DNA from: an uncultured Clostridia bacterium
Lineage (GTDB): Bacteria > Bacillota > Clostridia > Oscillospirales > Acutalibacteraceae
Length of the DNA stretch: 49,422 bases
NCBI GenBank assembly: GCA_947628665.1
Contig: CANRAU010000014.1
Span: 1 to 49,422 of the forward strand
Direction: 5' to 3'
The notes under the pieces were generated by a model, which saw nothing but the letters and a program-made list of their open reading frames with translations, had not been told where the DNA came from and did no database searches. Shown piece after piece: positions 1-9,466 of this stretch. Each line of letters starts with the position of its first letter. Within the stretch, counting starts at the first letter, position 1. The position numbers were made by a program, and so were the translations under genes.

Positions 1-76
1 CCCGCCGCCTTTTGAAAAAGGCGGGCGAAAACTTTTCGTTATTTTGCTATCGCAAAACAGTTTATCGACAGACTGA
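1..76. repeat. Terminal copy of dispersed repeat, inverted relative to window end
   Basis: Bases 1-76 match the reverse complement of 49315-49390 at 71 of 76 positions without gaps (differences at 37, 41, 46, 68 and 71). The outer part is a palindrome built on CCGCCTTTT and AAAAGGCGG; the inner part contains CGCAAAACAGTTTATCG. A related GCCCGCC/AAAAGGCGG module occurs at 22323-22347. There is no transposase nearby, so this looks like an intergenic repeat placed after a terminator rather than the end of an autonomous element. Confidence 0.8.
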
Positions 77-109
77 CCGCCCCGCATGGATCTCATGCGG
101 GGCGGTTTT
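77..109 (+). terminator. Rho-independent terminator-like hairpin
   Basis: A perfect 12-bp stem, CCGCCCCGCATG and CATGCGGGGCGG, closes a 5-nt loop and is followed by TTTT on the plus strand. It would stop transcription entering from the left. The minus-strand aldolase gene also ends 60 bp away, but that strand has no T run after the stem. Confidence 0.7.
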
Positions 110-168
110 CTGTGTATTGCCTATGCGTTTCGATACACGCAAAGTTGCGCGTTCCGGCACGCGGAGGA

Positions 169-1392
169 TTACTTCTTTGCCTGCTTGGAGTATTTCTTCA
201 GGTAAATGAAGCGCATCAAACGCGTCTCGATCGGATTGATGGCCTTACCCGTTCCAAACAGCTTGTTGCCGATCTCCGTTTTGCAGCCCTTTTCCATGAC
301 CATTTCCACGGCGGTCGCGTCATATTCGCTGCCCGCAACGCACAGCGCGCCGTTGTTCGCGACCAGTACGCCGTTTCTGCCCTTGAGGGCTTTGACGACC
401 TTTTTCGAGGTTTTCAGCGTGTTGTTCGGATTGAAAACCGCGTTGCGCACCGTAACGCCGACCAACTGGGCAAAGTCATCCAAAAGCGGCTTCATGACCT
501 TGTTGGTCTTGGACACCGCCATCGCTTCGGGACTTTGGTTGTGGACAATGTAGTTGACGTCCGCGCGCTTTTTGTAGATCGCACGGTGCAGCTCGGCGCA
601 GTCGGGGGCGCTCTCGCCCTCTACCAGATCGCCGCTCTGAATGTCGATGCGCACGATGCTGCCGTCGCCGTTCACAGCGGAAATATTGAACACACTGCCT
701 TCGCGCGCGCTGTTGCACGCCGTGAATTTCGGCGCGTCCGCGAACTTCGCGTTTGCAAATTTGTCTGCGATATAGCTGTACACCGTTTCCAGCCCCGTCG
801 CGACTGCGCCGGTCAGTTCACTGTACTTTTTGCAGATATAGTTCTCGCAAACGGTTTCCAGCCGGGAAGCGACCGCAAAAGCGTCCTCATAGCTTTCGCC
901 CATGCACAGCGCACCGTGATGCGCCATAATGACCGCTTTGGAATCGCTGCGCTTGATCGCCGCCACAACGCCTGCGCGCAGCTTGCCCGTGCCGGGTAGG
1001 CCGTAGGACGCCATAGGCACGTTACTGCCGATGATCGCGGCGCTTTCTTCGTCTACGGTGTTGATGTCGTAGCCGAGCGCGCTGATCACAGAGGCCTGCA
1101 TTTGATGCGTGTGGATGACAAAATTGACTTCGGGGCGCAGCTTGTACGCCTCGGCGTGAATGCCTTTTTCGGAGGAGGGCTTGACGTCGCCGTCGTAAGC
1201 GAGATCTTCCATGCTGACGAGCACGATCTCGTCGGGGGTCAGATCCTCATAAGCTCTGCCCGAGGGGGTAATGACAAAGCGCGTATCGTCGATACGGCAG
1301 GAAATGTTGCCCCACGTTCTTGCGATCAGCCCCGAAGCGACAACCTCTTTGCCCGCTTTGATAACGAGTTCTTTTGCTTCTTGTATTTCCAT
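169..1392 (-). CDS. Two-domain class II aldolase/adducin-family protein, second half degenerate
   Basis: Class II aldolases use a zinc ion to cleave ketose phosphates into glycolaldehyde or lactaldehyde phosphate-type products. The 407-residue protein is about twice the usual length and holds two aldolase folds. In the first (1-200) the family residues are present: SGR near 44-46, E75, the HTH pair H94/H96 and the HH pair at 158-159. In the second (215-400) the matching sites read H284-N-Q286 and N346-N347, so most zinc ligands are gone. ATG at 1392 was chosen because AGAGGTG lies 6 nt upstream; a GTG three codons earlier sits inside that ribosome site. It follows the aminotransferase on the same strand but a terminator lies between them. 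With the FGGY kinase across the divergent promoter it suggests a sugar kinase/aldolase route. The substrate is unknown. Confidence 0.85.
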   Translation of the reverse strand: MEIQEAKELVIKAGKEVVASGLIARTWGNISCRIDDTRFVITPSGRAYEDLTPDEIVLVSMEDLAYDGDVKPSSEKGIHAEAYKLRPEVNFVIHTHQMQASVISALGYDINTVDEESAAIIGSNVPMASYGLPGTGKLRAGVVAAIKRSDSKAVIMAHHGALCMGESYEDAFAVASRLETVCENYICKKYSELTGAVATGLETVYSYIADKFANAKFADAPKFTACNSAREGSVFNISAVNGDGSIVRIDIQSGDLVEGESAPDCAELHRAIYKKRADVNYIVHNQSPEAMAVSKTNKVMKPLLDDFAQLVGVTVRNAVFNPNNTLKTSKKVVKALKGRNGVLVANNGALCVAGSEYDATAVEMVMEKGCKTEIGNKLFGTGKAINPIETRLMRFIYLKKYSKQAKK

Positions 1393-1410
1393 GGTATGCA
1401 CCTCTCACTT

Positions 1411-1449
1411 GAAAAAACGGAGGCGAAACGATGACCGTTCGCCCCCGTT
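1411..1449 (-). terminator. Intergenic terminator/attenuator between aminotransferase and aldolase genes
   Basis: On the minus strand the stem AACGGGGGCGAA pairs with TTCGCCTCCGTT (one mismatch), loop of about 10 nt, then TTTTTT. It lies between two co-directional genes only 76 bp apart, so it should lower expression of the downstream aldolase relative to the aminotransferase. Confidence 0.75.
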
Positions 1450-1468
1450 AAGAGCGTTAAAGCTTAAT

Positions 1469-2953
1469 TTATTCCTGCGGGAGCAGCGCGACGTTCTCGA
1501 ACACCTTGTCGAAGCAGGTCAACGCCTGATCGATCATCTTGGGCGTGTATGCCGCGGACGTGTACAAACGGCTGCCCGCCAGCGTGACGAGACCTTCCGC
1601 CATGTAAGCGCAGCCCATATGTTCCATTTCCTTCTGACGTTCGCCGGTAGCGGCAAGGATGCCCGGGATCTGCCACGGCTTTTTCCAGTTGATGGTAAAG
1701 TGCATGGTGCCGACGGTCTCCAAGTGGCAAATCGAACCTTCGTTCCAAACCACGAACGGCAGATTGTGCTTCTTGACCAATTCCTTGAGACCCGCGGTCA
1801 AGCGGTCGCCCATGAGGCCGGCCTTGTGGCAGGCGTTCTGCTTGTCGATCTCTTCGAGCGTATAGTAACCGGCCACGCAGGACAGCGGGTTTGCGGACAT
1901 CGTGCCGCCGACGAGCGCCTTGTGGATCTTCTTGCCGCTGGAATCGAGACCTGCGCCGAGATATTTCATGTATTCCTTCTTGCCGCCGACGCCGCCCGCA
2001 CCCGGGTAGCCGCCCGCGATGACCTTGCCGAAGATGGTCAGGTCGGGAGAAACGCCGAAGTAGCCCTGCGCGCCCGCCATGCCGATGCGGAAGCCCGTGA
2101 CGACCTCGTCGAAGATCAGCAATGCGCCGTACTTGCGGCAAAGTCTTTCCACGCCTTTGTTGAAGTCCTTATCGAGCGGAGTGGTGCCGCTTTCAGGACC
2201 GACAGGCTCAATGTACACGGCCGCCGTGCCGCCGAAAAGCTGGTTGCGGCGAAGCAGTCTCTCAAGTGCGTCCAAATCGTTGGGCGGGAACTCCTGCGTA
2301 TAACGGAACGCGTTGAGCGTGACGCCGTGCGCCTGCGTGAACTTTGTACCCGAAACGCGGATGCCGTAGGCCATCGGATCGGACCAGCCGTGATAAGCGC
2401 CGCCCATTTTGATCAGGTACTTATTCTTGGTAGCCAGTCTCGCGATACGCGCAGCCGCCATGCAGGCTTCCGTGCCCGAACCGAGCATACGGAACATATC
2501 GACGGTCTCTACGCTGTCGGAGATCTTCTTGGCGAGTTTGTATTCAAATTCATGGAACAGGCCGGTGGAAGGGCCGCAGGTGTTCAGCAGGTCGATGACC
2601 TGATCGCGAACGACCTTGGGGTTCGAGCCGAGCACGGTGGGGCCGCCCGCCTGCAAAAAGTCAAAGTACTTGTTGCCGTCAATGTCATACAAATACGCGC
2701 CGTCCGCCTTGGTGAATACCAGCGGGAAAGGATAGTTGAACGCGAGGTTGTGCTGTACGCCGCCGGGGATGATCTCACGCGCGGTGGTGATCATCTCTTT
2801 GGACTTCGCACACTTCTTTTCGTAGTACTCTTCTTCATACTTCTTCAACACGTCGGGCTTAATGCTGTAGATCGGCTTTTTGATCAGCTCGTCAAGCTCA
2901 CGGTTGATTGCAGCGGAATCATGGTATTCCGTGATTGCAAATCTGGTGTCCAT
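1469..2953 (-). CDS. Class III PLP aminotransferase, glutamate-1-semialdehyde aminomutase-like
   Basis: A fold-type I PLP enzyme of the class III/GSA-aminomutase group, 494 residues. Visible motifs are GSGTEA (phosphate binding), GAYHGW, the FDEVVTGFR block with the cofactor aspartate, and IFGKVIAGGYPGA with the PLP lysine. Length exceeds HemL (about 430) because of an N-terminal extension of some 60 residues, so a catabolic or sugar/amine aminotransferase is more likely than tetrapyrrole synthesis; no other haem gene is nearby. ATG 2953 is chosen because GGAGG stands 7 nt upstream. A consensus promoter at 3017-3044 reads into it. It is divergent from the TetR gene, which is the obvious candidate regulator. 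The substrate cannot be read from sequence. Confidence 0.85.
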   Translation of the reverse strand: MDTRFAITEYHDSAAINRELDELIKKPIYSIKPDVLKKYEEEYYEKKCAKSKEMITTAREIIPGGVQHNLAFNYPFPLVFTKADGAYLYDIDGNKYFDFLQAGGPTVLGSNPKVVRDQVIDLLNTCGPSTGLFHEFEYKLAKKISDSVETVDMFRMLGSGTEACMAAARIARLATKNKYLIKMGGAYHGWSDPMAYGIRVSGTKFTQAHGVTLNAFRYTQEFPPNDLDALERLLRRNQLFGGTAAVYIEPVGPESGTTPLDKDFNKGVERLCRKYGALLIFDEVVTGFRIGMAGAQGYFGVSPDLTIFGKVIAGGYPGAGGVGGKKEYMKYLGAGLDSSGKKIHKALVGGTMSANPLSCVAGYYTLEEIDKQNACHKAGLMGDRLTAGLKELVKKHNLPFVVWNEGSICHLETVGTMHFTINWKKPWQIPGILAATGERQKEMEHMGCAYMAEGLVTLAGSRLYTSAAYTPKMIDQALTCFDKVFENVALLPQE

Positions 2954-3016
2954 TGGTTTTCCTCCAACTCTTTTGAATTTTGGGGAATACACGAAAGTGA
3001 ATTCCTATTCACTTGC

Positions 3017-3044
3017 ATTATACCACAAAAAGGAGCAATGTCAA
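3017..3044 (-). promoter_or_regulatory. Sigma-A-type promoter for the aminotransferase gene
   Basis: Read on the minus strand: TTGACA (3044-3039), 16-nt spacer, TATAAT (3022-3017), both boxes perfect. The start codon is about 64 nt downstream of the -10 box. Confidence 0.8.
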
Positions 3045-3092
3045 CGTCTTTTTTCGTGGATTTTGTAAATAGCCGCAGAATCTTACTTCTAA

Positions 3093-3151
3093 ATAGTTAA
3101 AAAATATCTACAGCAGGCATTTTGACCCCCTACATAGACAAAAATTAACTA
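3093..3151. repeat. Inverted AT-rich motif in divergent control region (possible TetR operator)
   Basis: TAGTTAAAAAATATCTA at 3093-3109 and TAGACAAAAATTAACTA at 3135-3151 face each other, sharing TAGTTAA and TCTA when one is inverted. The second copy closely resembles two motifs at 22200-22243. The site lies between the two divergent promoters. The rest of the 2954-3315 intergenic region holds only the two promoters. Confidence 0.35.
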
Positions 3152-3253
3152 TATCGATGAAATTTGCGTATAGCTCTCCCGCTTCCCCGATCCGGCCGGC
3201 ATTTGGGGCAGGAGAGAGGACGCCAAAAAAACGGAAAAAAAGTAAAATATGAC

Positions 3254-3283
3254 TTGAACTCTATATTATGGATATGCTATCAT
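3254..3283 (+). promoter_or_regulatory. Probable promoter of tetR-kinase unit
   Basis: TTGAAC (3254-3259), 18-nt spacer, TATCAT (3278-3283), about 33 nt before the TetR start codon. It matches sigma-A consensus at 5/6 and 5/6 positions. Confidence 0.5.
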
Positions 3284-3315
3284 AATTTTATATATACAGG
3301 CAAGGAATGGGATCA

Positions 3316-3969
3316 ATGGATCTGCAAAAGCACCATAAACCGACTTTTGACAACATCCCCGCCGAAAAGCGGAAGCGGATCTTGGAGGCCGCCACGGGGG
3401 AATTCGCCCTGCGCGGCTTTGAGAACGCCAATATGAATACCATTGCAAAGAAATCAGGCGTCAGCGTCGGTTCACTGTATAAGTATTTTGAGAATAAGCA
3501 GGATCTGTTTTTGACCGTTGTGCAGTACAGCATTCGGCGCATGGAGGAGCTGCTCAGCGTCCTGGCGGTAAGTCAGGAAGATATTCTCCTGAAGGTCGAA
3601 CGGATCATCCGCGAAATTCAAAGCTCGTCCAAAGAGAGCGCGACGCTCTTAAAGCTCTATAACGCCATGACAGCGGAAAACAACCCGCGCTTTGCCTCGC
3701 AGTTTGCCTATGAAATGGAGGCCATGACCGCATACATTTACCGCACGGCCATCGAGGAGGGCATACGAAACGGCGATATTCGCGAGGACATCGACCCTGC
3801 CTTTGCCGCCTACCTGTTGGACAATATTTTTATGACACTGCAATTTTCCTATTCCTGCGATTACTACATGGAGCGTTTCCGCATTTACGCAGGGTCGGAC
3901 ATCACCGAGCGCGATGATTTTGTGGTGGAGCAATGTCTGAAATTCGTGAAGTCTGCTTTGAAAAAGTAA
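3316..3969 (+). CDS. TetR/AcrR-family transcriptional regulator
   Basis: A dimeric one-component repressor type of 217 residues. The N-terminal DNA-binding domain spans about residues 17-65, with the helix-turn-helix ending in the typical VGSLYKYFENKQDLF signature; the C-terminal ligand domain is helical and of unknown specificity. Start ATG 3316 has AAGGA 9 nt upstream; ATG 3307 in the same frame lacks a well-placed site but cannot be excluded. It is divergent from the aminotransferase gene and 25 bp ahead of the FGGY kinase, so it likely controls both arms of the locus through the AT-rich inverted motif between them. Confidence 0.88.
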   Translation: MDLQKHHKPTFDNIPAEKRKRILEAATGEFALRGFENANMNTIAKKSGVSVGSLYKYFENKQDLFLTVVQYSIRRMEELLSVLAVSQEDILLKVERIIREIQSSSKESATLLKLYNAMTAENNPRFASQFAYEMEAMTAYIYRTAIEEGIRNGDIREDIDPAFAAYLLDNIFMTLQFSYSCDYYMERFRIYAGSDITERDDFVVEQCLKFVKSALKK

Positions 3970-3994
3970 CTTTATCTCTGTGGGAGGTTTACAT

Positions 3995-5614
3995 ATGGTC
4001 AATCCGATTTACACCATCGCGTATGACATCGGAACAACGGGCGTAAAAACCTGCTTGTTCTCCATTACGGACAAAATCGAGCTGCTGGCCGCAGCGAGCG
4101 AAGGGTATCCGCTCTATGTGCTGCCGGGCGGCGGCGCGGAGCAAGATCCCGACGAATGGTGGGACGCCATGGTCAAAAGCACCCGCACCGTGATGAGCAA
4201 GGTGAAGGTGGACAAAAAGGATATTATGGGCATTTCCTTCTGCTCGCAGATGCAGGGGCTTGTGCTGGTCGATGAAAACGGCAACGCGGTGCGCCGCGCC
4301 ATGAGCTATATGGATCAGCGCGCGCGTGAGGAGCTCAAAAAGGGCATTGCCTACGGGCCGCAGATCGCGGGCGCGAATGTGCCGAAGCTGCTCAAAGCCC
4401 TGCAAATTACGGGCGCGGTCGCCTGCTCGGTCAAAGACCCCGTTTGGAAATACAAATGGGTCGAAGCGCACGAGCCGGATGTATTCGCCAGGGTCTATAA
4501 ATGGCTGGACGTCAAAGAGTATCTCATTTGCCGCATGACGGGCGAATTCATCATGACGCCGGATTCCGCGTTCGGCGCGCTGTTGTATGACATTCGCAAG
4601 GGCAAAGAGGGCTGGAGTCCCGAAATCTGCAAGCTGTACGGTGTACAGGAAAAGCATTTGGCCAAAATCGTCCGCTGTACCGACCGCGTCGGCAAGCTGC
4701 GCAAACAGCAGGCCGAAGAATTGGGCTTAGAAGAAGGCACGGCCGTATTCGGCGGCGGCGGCGACGCTTCACTCATCGGCGTTGGCGCGGGCGCGGTGGA
4801 CGTCGGCGATACGCATATTTATTCCGGCACGTCCGGCTGGGTATCCACCGTGGTCGATAAGAGCATTGTGGATACGGGCGCGATGATCGCCGCGATCGTC
4901 GGTGCGCGTCCCAATCATTTCAATTACTTTGCGGAGCTGGAGACTGCCGCGAAATGCGTGGAATGGGTCAAGGATCATTTGGCGCTGGACGAGATCGACA
5001 TCTATCTCGACAAAAGCCACGACCTCAAGCATCACCATGCGGACAGAGAAGTGGTCTATACCAATCTGTATGACTATATGATGGCGGTCGTGGATACCGT
5101 TCCCGCAGGCAGCAACGGCGTGATCTTCACCCCATGGCTGCACGGCAACCGCTGTCCCTTTGAAGACCCGAACGCACGCGGTATGTTCTTCAACATCAGT
5201 TTGGAAACCGGCAAATCCGAGATGATCCGCGCCGTGGTGGAGGGCGTTTGCTTCCATATGCGCTGGCTTTTGGAGACGGAGGCGAAAAAGGTGCAGACCT
5301 CGCAGACGGTTCGTTTTGTCGGCGGCGGCGCGCTAAGCGACATCACCTGCCAGATCATGGCGGATATTCTCGGCAGAACCGTGGAGACGGTGGACAGCCC
5401 GCAGAACATCGGTTCTGTCGGCGCGGCGGCGACCATCGCGGTCGGCGTCGGCCTGATCAAGGATCTCGGCGAAGCGAAGAAGCTCATCCCCGCGGCAAAG
5501 ACCTTCTACCCGAACAAGGCGGACAAAACGGTATACGACCGCAATTTTGCCGCCTATAAGCGGCTGTACAAAGCCAATAAGGATATTTACGCCATCCTCA
5601 ACGGCGACGAATAA
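3995..5614 (+). CDS. FGGY-family carbohydrate kinase (xylulokinase-like)
   Basis: An ATP-dependent sugar kinase of the ASKHA fold, 539 residues, cytosolic. The N-terminal phosphate loop reads YDIGTTGVKT (residues 10-19); the C-terminal FGGY domain has FVGGGALSD and a GSVGAAATIAVGVG stretch. Best resemblance is to xylulokinase-type members, but FGGY specificity is poorly predicted by sequence. ATG 3995 is preceded by GGGAGG at 7 nt; upstream in-frame codons run through the ribosome site. It is probably co-transcribed with the TetR gene and is followed by a terminator. With the class II aldolase it could phosphorylate a ketose that the aldolase then splits. Confidence 0.85.
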   Translation: MVNPIYTIAYDIGTTGVKTCLFSITDKIELLAAASEGYPLYVLPGGGAEQDPDEWWDAMVKSTRTVMSKVKVDKKDIMGISFCSQMQGLVLVDENGNAVRRAMSYMDQRAREELKKGIAYGPQIAGANVPKLLKALQITGAVACSVKDPVWKYKWVEAHEPDVFARVYKWLDVKEYLICRMTGEFIMTPDSAFGALLYDIRKGKEGWSPEICKLYGVQEKHLAKIVRCTDRVGKLRKQQAEELGLEEGTAVFGGGGDASLIGVGAGAVDVGDTHIYSGTSGWVSTVVDKSIVDTGAMIAAIVGARPNHFNYFAELETAAKCVEWVKDHLALDEIDIYLDKSHDLKHHHADREVVYTNLYDYMMAVVDTVPAGSNGVIFTPWLHGNRCPFEDPNARGMFFNISLETGKSEMIRAVVEGVCFHMRWLLETEAKKVQTSQTVRFVGGGALSDITCQIMADILGRTVETVDSPQNIGSVGAAATIAVGVGLIKDLGEAKKLIPAAKTFYPNKADKTVYDRNFAAYKRLYKANKDIYAILNGDE

Positions 5615-5660
5615 GGCACACGTACCCTGACTACCCACAAAAACTCAAAGTAAAATTTTC

Positions 5661-5691
5661 GCCCGCCTGTTTTTAAGGCGGGCAATTTTTT
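5661..5691 (+). terminator. Terminator after the FGGY kinase
   Basis: Stem GCCCGCC (5661-5667) with GGCGGGC (5677-5683), followed by AATTTTTTT. Confidence 0.85.
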
Positions 5692-5794
5692 GTGCGCTTT
5701 AGAAGTTTTCCGAACATCCTGCGGGTCGGCGGGCGCACACATCGGTTTTTTAGAATATTTTATCCGTTTTAACAAATTATTTACAAATAAATGA

Positions 5795-5823
5795 TTGACA
5801 AAACGGCATCCTAAAGGTATAGT
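5795..5823 (+). promoter_or_regulatory. Heat-shock operon promoter
   Basis: TTGACA (5795-5800), 17-nt spacer, TATAGT (5818-5823). Transcription would begin near 5830, just before the CIRCE operator, which is the usual arrangement for HrcA-repressed sigma-A promoters. Confidence 0.85.
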
Positions 5824-5834
5824 ATATTTTGGAA

Positions 5835-5861
5835 TTAGCACTCGGGGTCAATGAGTGCTAA
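5835..5861. promoter_or_regulatory. CIRCE operator (HrcA binding site)
   Basis: Perfect TTAGCACTC-N9-GAGTGCTAA inverted repeat (arms 5835-5843 and 5853-5861). HrcA binds it and represses the operon until GroEL becomes titrated by unfolded protein. Confidence 0.97.
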
Positions 5862-5895
5862 TGATGCCAACAGAAGAAAAGGGTCGGCGGTGAAC

Positions 5896-6933
5896 ATGGA
5901 GCTTTCGGAGCGCAAAAAAAGACTGCTTGCGGCGATCGTGGAGCGGTATATAGCCACGGGCGAGCCGGTCGGCTCTAAAACGCTTGTCGACGCGCTCGGC
6001 CTTTCGGTTTCTTCGGCGACCATCCGCAACGAAATGGCGGAGCTTTCGGCGCTGGGGTATCTCGAGCAACCGCACACTTCCGCCGGACGCATCCCGTCCG
6101 ACGCGGGGTATCGGTATTACGTCGATTACCTGATGGGGCGTTATGAGCTGCCCCCGAACGAAAAGCGCCTGATCGACGCCAAATTAGAACCCGCGGCGGG
6201 CGACGCCCGCAAGGTGCTGGAGAACGCCGGGCATATTTTGGCGGAAATGACGCATTGCGCGGCGGTTTCCACCACACCCGCCGACGAAGCGGCGGTGGTG
6301 CGGCGCGTAGAGCTTGTTCCCATCGGCGTGCGCACGGCGATGATCGTGATGCTTACGTCCTCGGGGCTTCTGAAAAGCCGTATCTGCAAAACCCTGAGCG
6401 AGCTTACGGTCGATATGGCGGAGAGCTTTTATAATATCGTTAACGCGAATTTTATCGGCAAGCCTGCGGCGGCCATGACCGTTGCCAAAATTCAGACCCT
6501 TGCCGTTTCGCTCGGCGAAAAGTCGCTCTCCATGACGCCGCTTTTGGTCGCACTTGCCGACGTCGCCGCGATGACCGAACGCACCGAGTTGCTTTTGGAA
6601 GGGCAGAGCAATCTGCTGGGCTACAGGGAATACGAGCAAAACGCCTATGAATTGATCGAATTCCTGCGCCGTGCCGAAGCCATGGATCGGGTGTTCTCGG
6701 AGCATCCGTCTTCGGAAAACGGCAATTTGCATGTACTGATCGGTGAAGAGAACCTTTTTCGGGAATTGCAGAATTCCAGCATGATCTTTGGGAAATACGC
6801 GATCGCGGGGCATGAGAGTGGCACGCTGGGGCTGGTCGGCCCGACGCGTATCGATTACGCAAGGCTGATCCCGAGCCTGCGGTATATTACGGAAATCGTC
6901 GGAAAGATCCTTTCCGAAAACGTGGAGGAGTAA
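5896..6933 (+). CDS. hrcA: Heat-inducible transcription repressor HrcA
   Basis: The CIRCE repressor, 345 residues, normal length. The N-terminal winged helix shows IVERYIATGEPVGSKTL and SSATIRNEMAELSALGYL, followed by HTSAGRIPSDAGYRYYVD, all hallmark HrcA blocks; the C-terminal dimerisation domain ends with RIDYARLIPSLRYITEIVG. ATG 5896 is used because an earlier in-frame ATG at 5851 lies within CIRCE itself. The ribosome site is weak (GGCGG/GGTG just upstream), consistent with low repressor output. First gene of the operon, 2 bp before grpE; it represses itself and the chaperones. Confidence 0.96.
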   Translation: MELSERKKRLLAAIVERYIATGEPVGSKTLVDALGLSVSSATIRNEMAELSALGYLEQPHTSAGRIPSDAGYRYYVDYLMGRYELPPNEKRLIDAKLEPAAGDARKVLENAGHILAEMTHCAAVSTTPADEAAVVRRVELVPIGVRTAMIVMLTSSGLLKSRICKTLSELTVDMAESFYNIVNANFIGKPAAAMTVAKIQTLAVSLGEKSLSMTPLLVALADVAAMTERTELLLEGQSNLLGYREYEQNAYELIEFLRRAEAMDRVFSEHPSSENGNLHVLIGEENLFRELQNSSMIFGKYAIAGHESGTLGLVGPTRIDYARLIPSLRYITEIVGKILSENVEE

Positions 6934-6935
6934 GC

Positions 6936-7496
6936 ATGGCGAACAAAGAACCGAAGGCGAAGCCCGCCGAAGCCGCAAAGGAAGCCGAGACCAAAGCCCC
7001 TGCGGCGGAGGAAACGCCTGATACGCCGGAACAGTCGGCGGCGGATGAGACCGAACAGCAAATACAAGCGCTCGAACAGGAGCTTAAAGACATGAACGAT
7101 AAGTTCCTGCGCACCCTGGCGGAATACGACAACTACCGCAAACGCTCCGCGCGCGAAAAGGAACAGGCCTATGCGGACAGCAAGGCTTCGGTGCTTTGCG
7201 AGCTGTTGCCGGTGCTGGACAATTTTGAACGCGCGGCGGGCAACAAAAATGCGGCGGCGGAGGATTATCAAAAGGGCGTGGATATGATTTTTACGCAGTT
7301 CACGGACATCCTCAAAAAGCTCGGCGTGGAGAGCTTCGGCGCAAAGGGTGATCCCTTTGATCCGAACATCCACAGCGCGGTCATGCACGAGGAAAACGCG
7401 GACGAACCCGAAAACACGGTTTCCGACGTGTTCTCAAAAGGCTATCAATTAGGCGATAAGATTTTGCGGCCTGCGGTCGTCAAAGTCGTAAACTGA
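6936..7496 (+). CDS. grpE: Nucleotide exchange factor GrpE
   Basis: DnaK co-chaperone that speeds ADP release, 186 residues, homodimer. Residues 1-35 are Ala/Glu/Lys-rich and likely disordered; a long coiled coil runs about 35-85 (EQQIQALEQELKDMNDKFLR, then YDNYRKR); the C-terminal beta domain has the family block FDPNIHSAVMHEE and ends with GDKILRPAVVKV. The start lies 2 bp after the hrcA stop with GGAGGAG within the hrcA end, so translation is coupled. Second gene of the CIRCE operon. Confidence 0.96.
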   Translation: MANKEPKAKPAEAAKEAETKAPAAEETPDTPEQSAADETEQQIQALEQELKDMNDKFLRTLAEYDNYRKRSAREKEQAYADSKASVLCELLPVLDNFERAAGNKNAAAEDYQKGVDMIFTQFTDILKKLGVESFGAKGDPFDPNIHSAVMHEENADEPENTVSDVFSKGYQLGDKILRPAVVKVVN

Positions 7497-7514
7497 ATTG
7501 GACATATCCTGTAA

Positions 7515-9386
<1,872 letters not shown>

Positions 9387-9409
9387 GCCCCGGCAAGGGG
9401 AGCAAAACA

Positions 9410-9440
9410 GGCAGAGCTTTCGCTTCGCGAAGGCTCTGCC
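9410..9440 (+). other. Stable hairpin between dnaK and dnaJ
   Basis: GGCAGAGC (9410-9417) pairs with GCTCTGCC (9433-9440), with further pairing of TTCG and CGAA inside. No T run follows, so it is more likely an mRNA-stabilising or processing element that sets the dnaK/dnaJ ratio than a terminator. Confidence 0.6.
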
Positions 9441-9466
9441 AAAACCCGATATAAGGGAGTACTTAC

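Noticed and set aside
112-999. Long plus-strand open frame over the aldolase gene
   Set aside because: It lies opposite a gene with clear family motifs and has no ribosome site; high GC gives long antisense frames here.
1469-2953. hemL for tetrapyrrole synthesis
   Set aside because: Extra N-terminal length, TetR/kinase/aldolase context and no other haem genes nearby argue for a different aminotransferase.
1271-3100. 609-codon plus-strand open frame over the aminotransferase gene
   Set aside because: Antisense to a PLP enzyme with intact motifs; its product is rich in Arg, Ala and His without recognisable domains.
5851-5895. Upstream start for hrcA at ATG 5851
   Set aside because: It would place the start codon inside the CIRCE operator and adds residues absent from the family.
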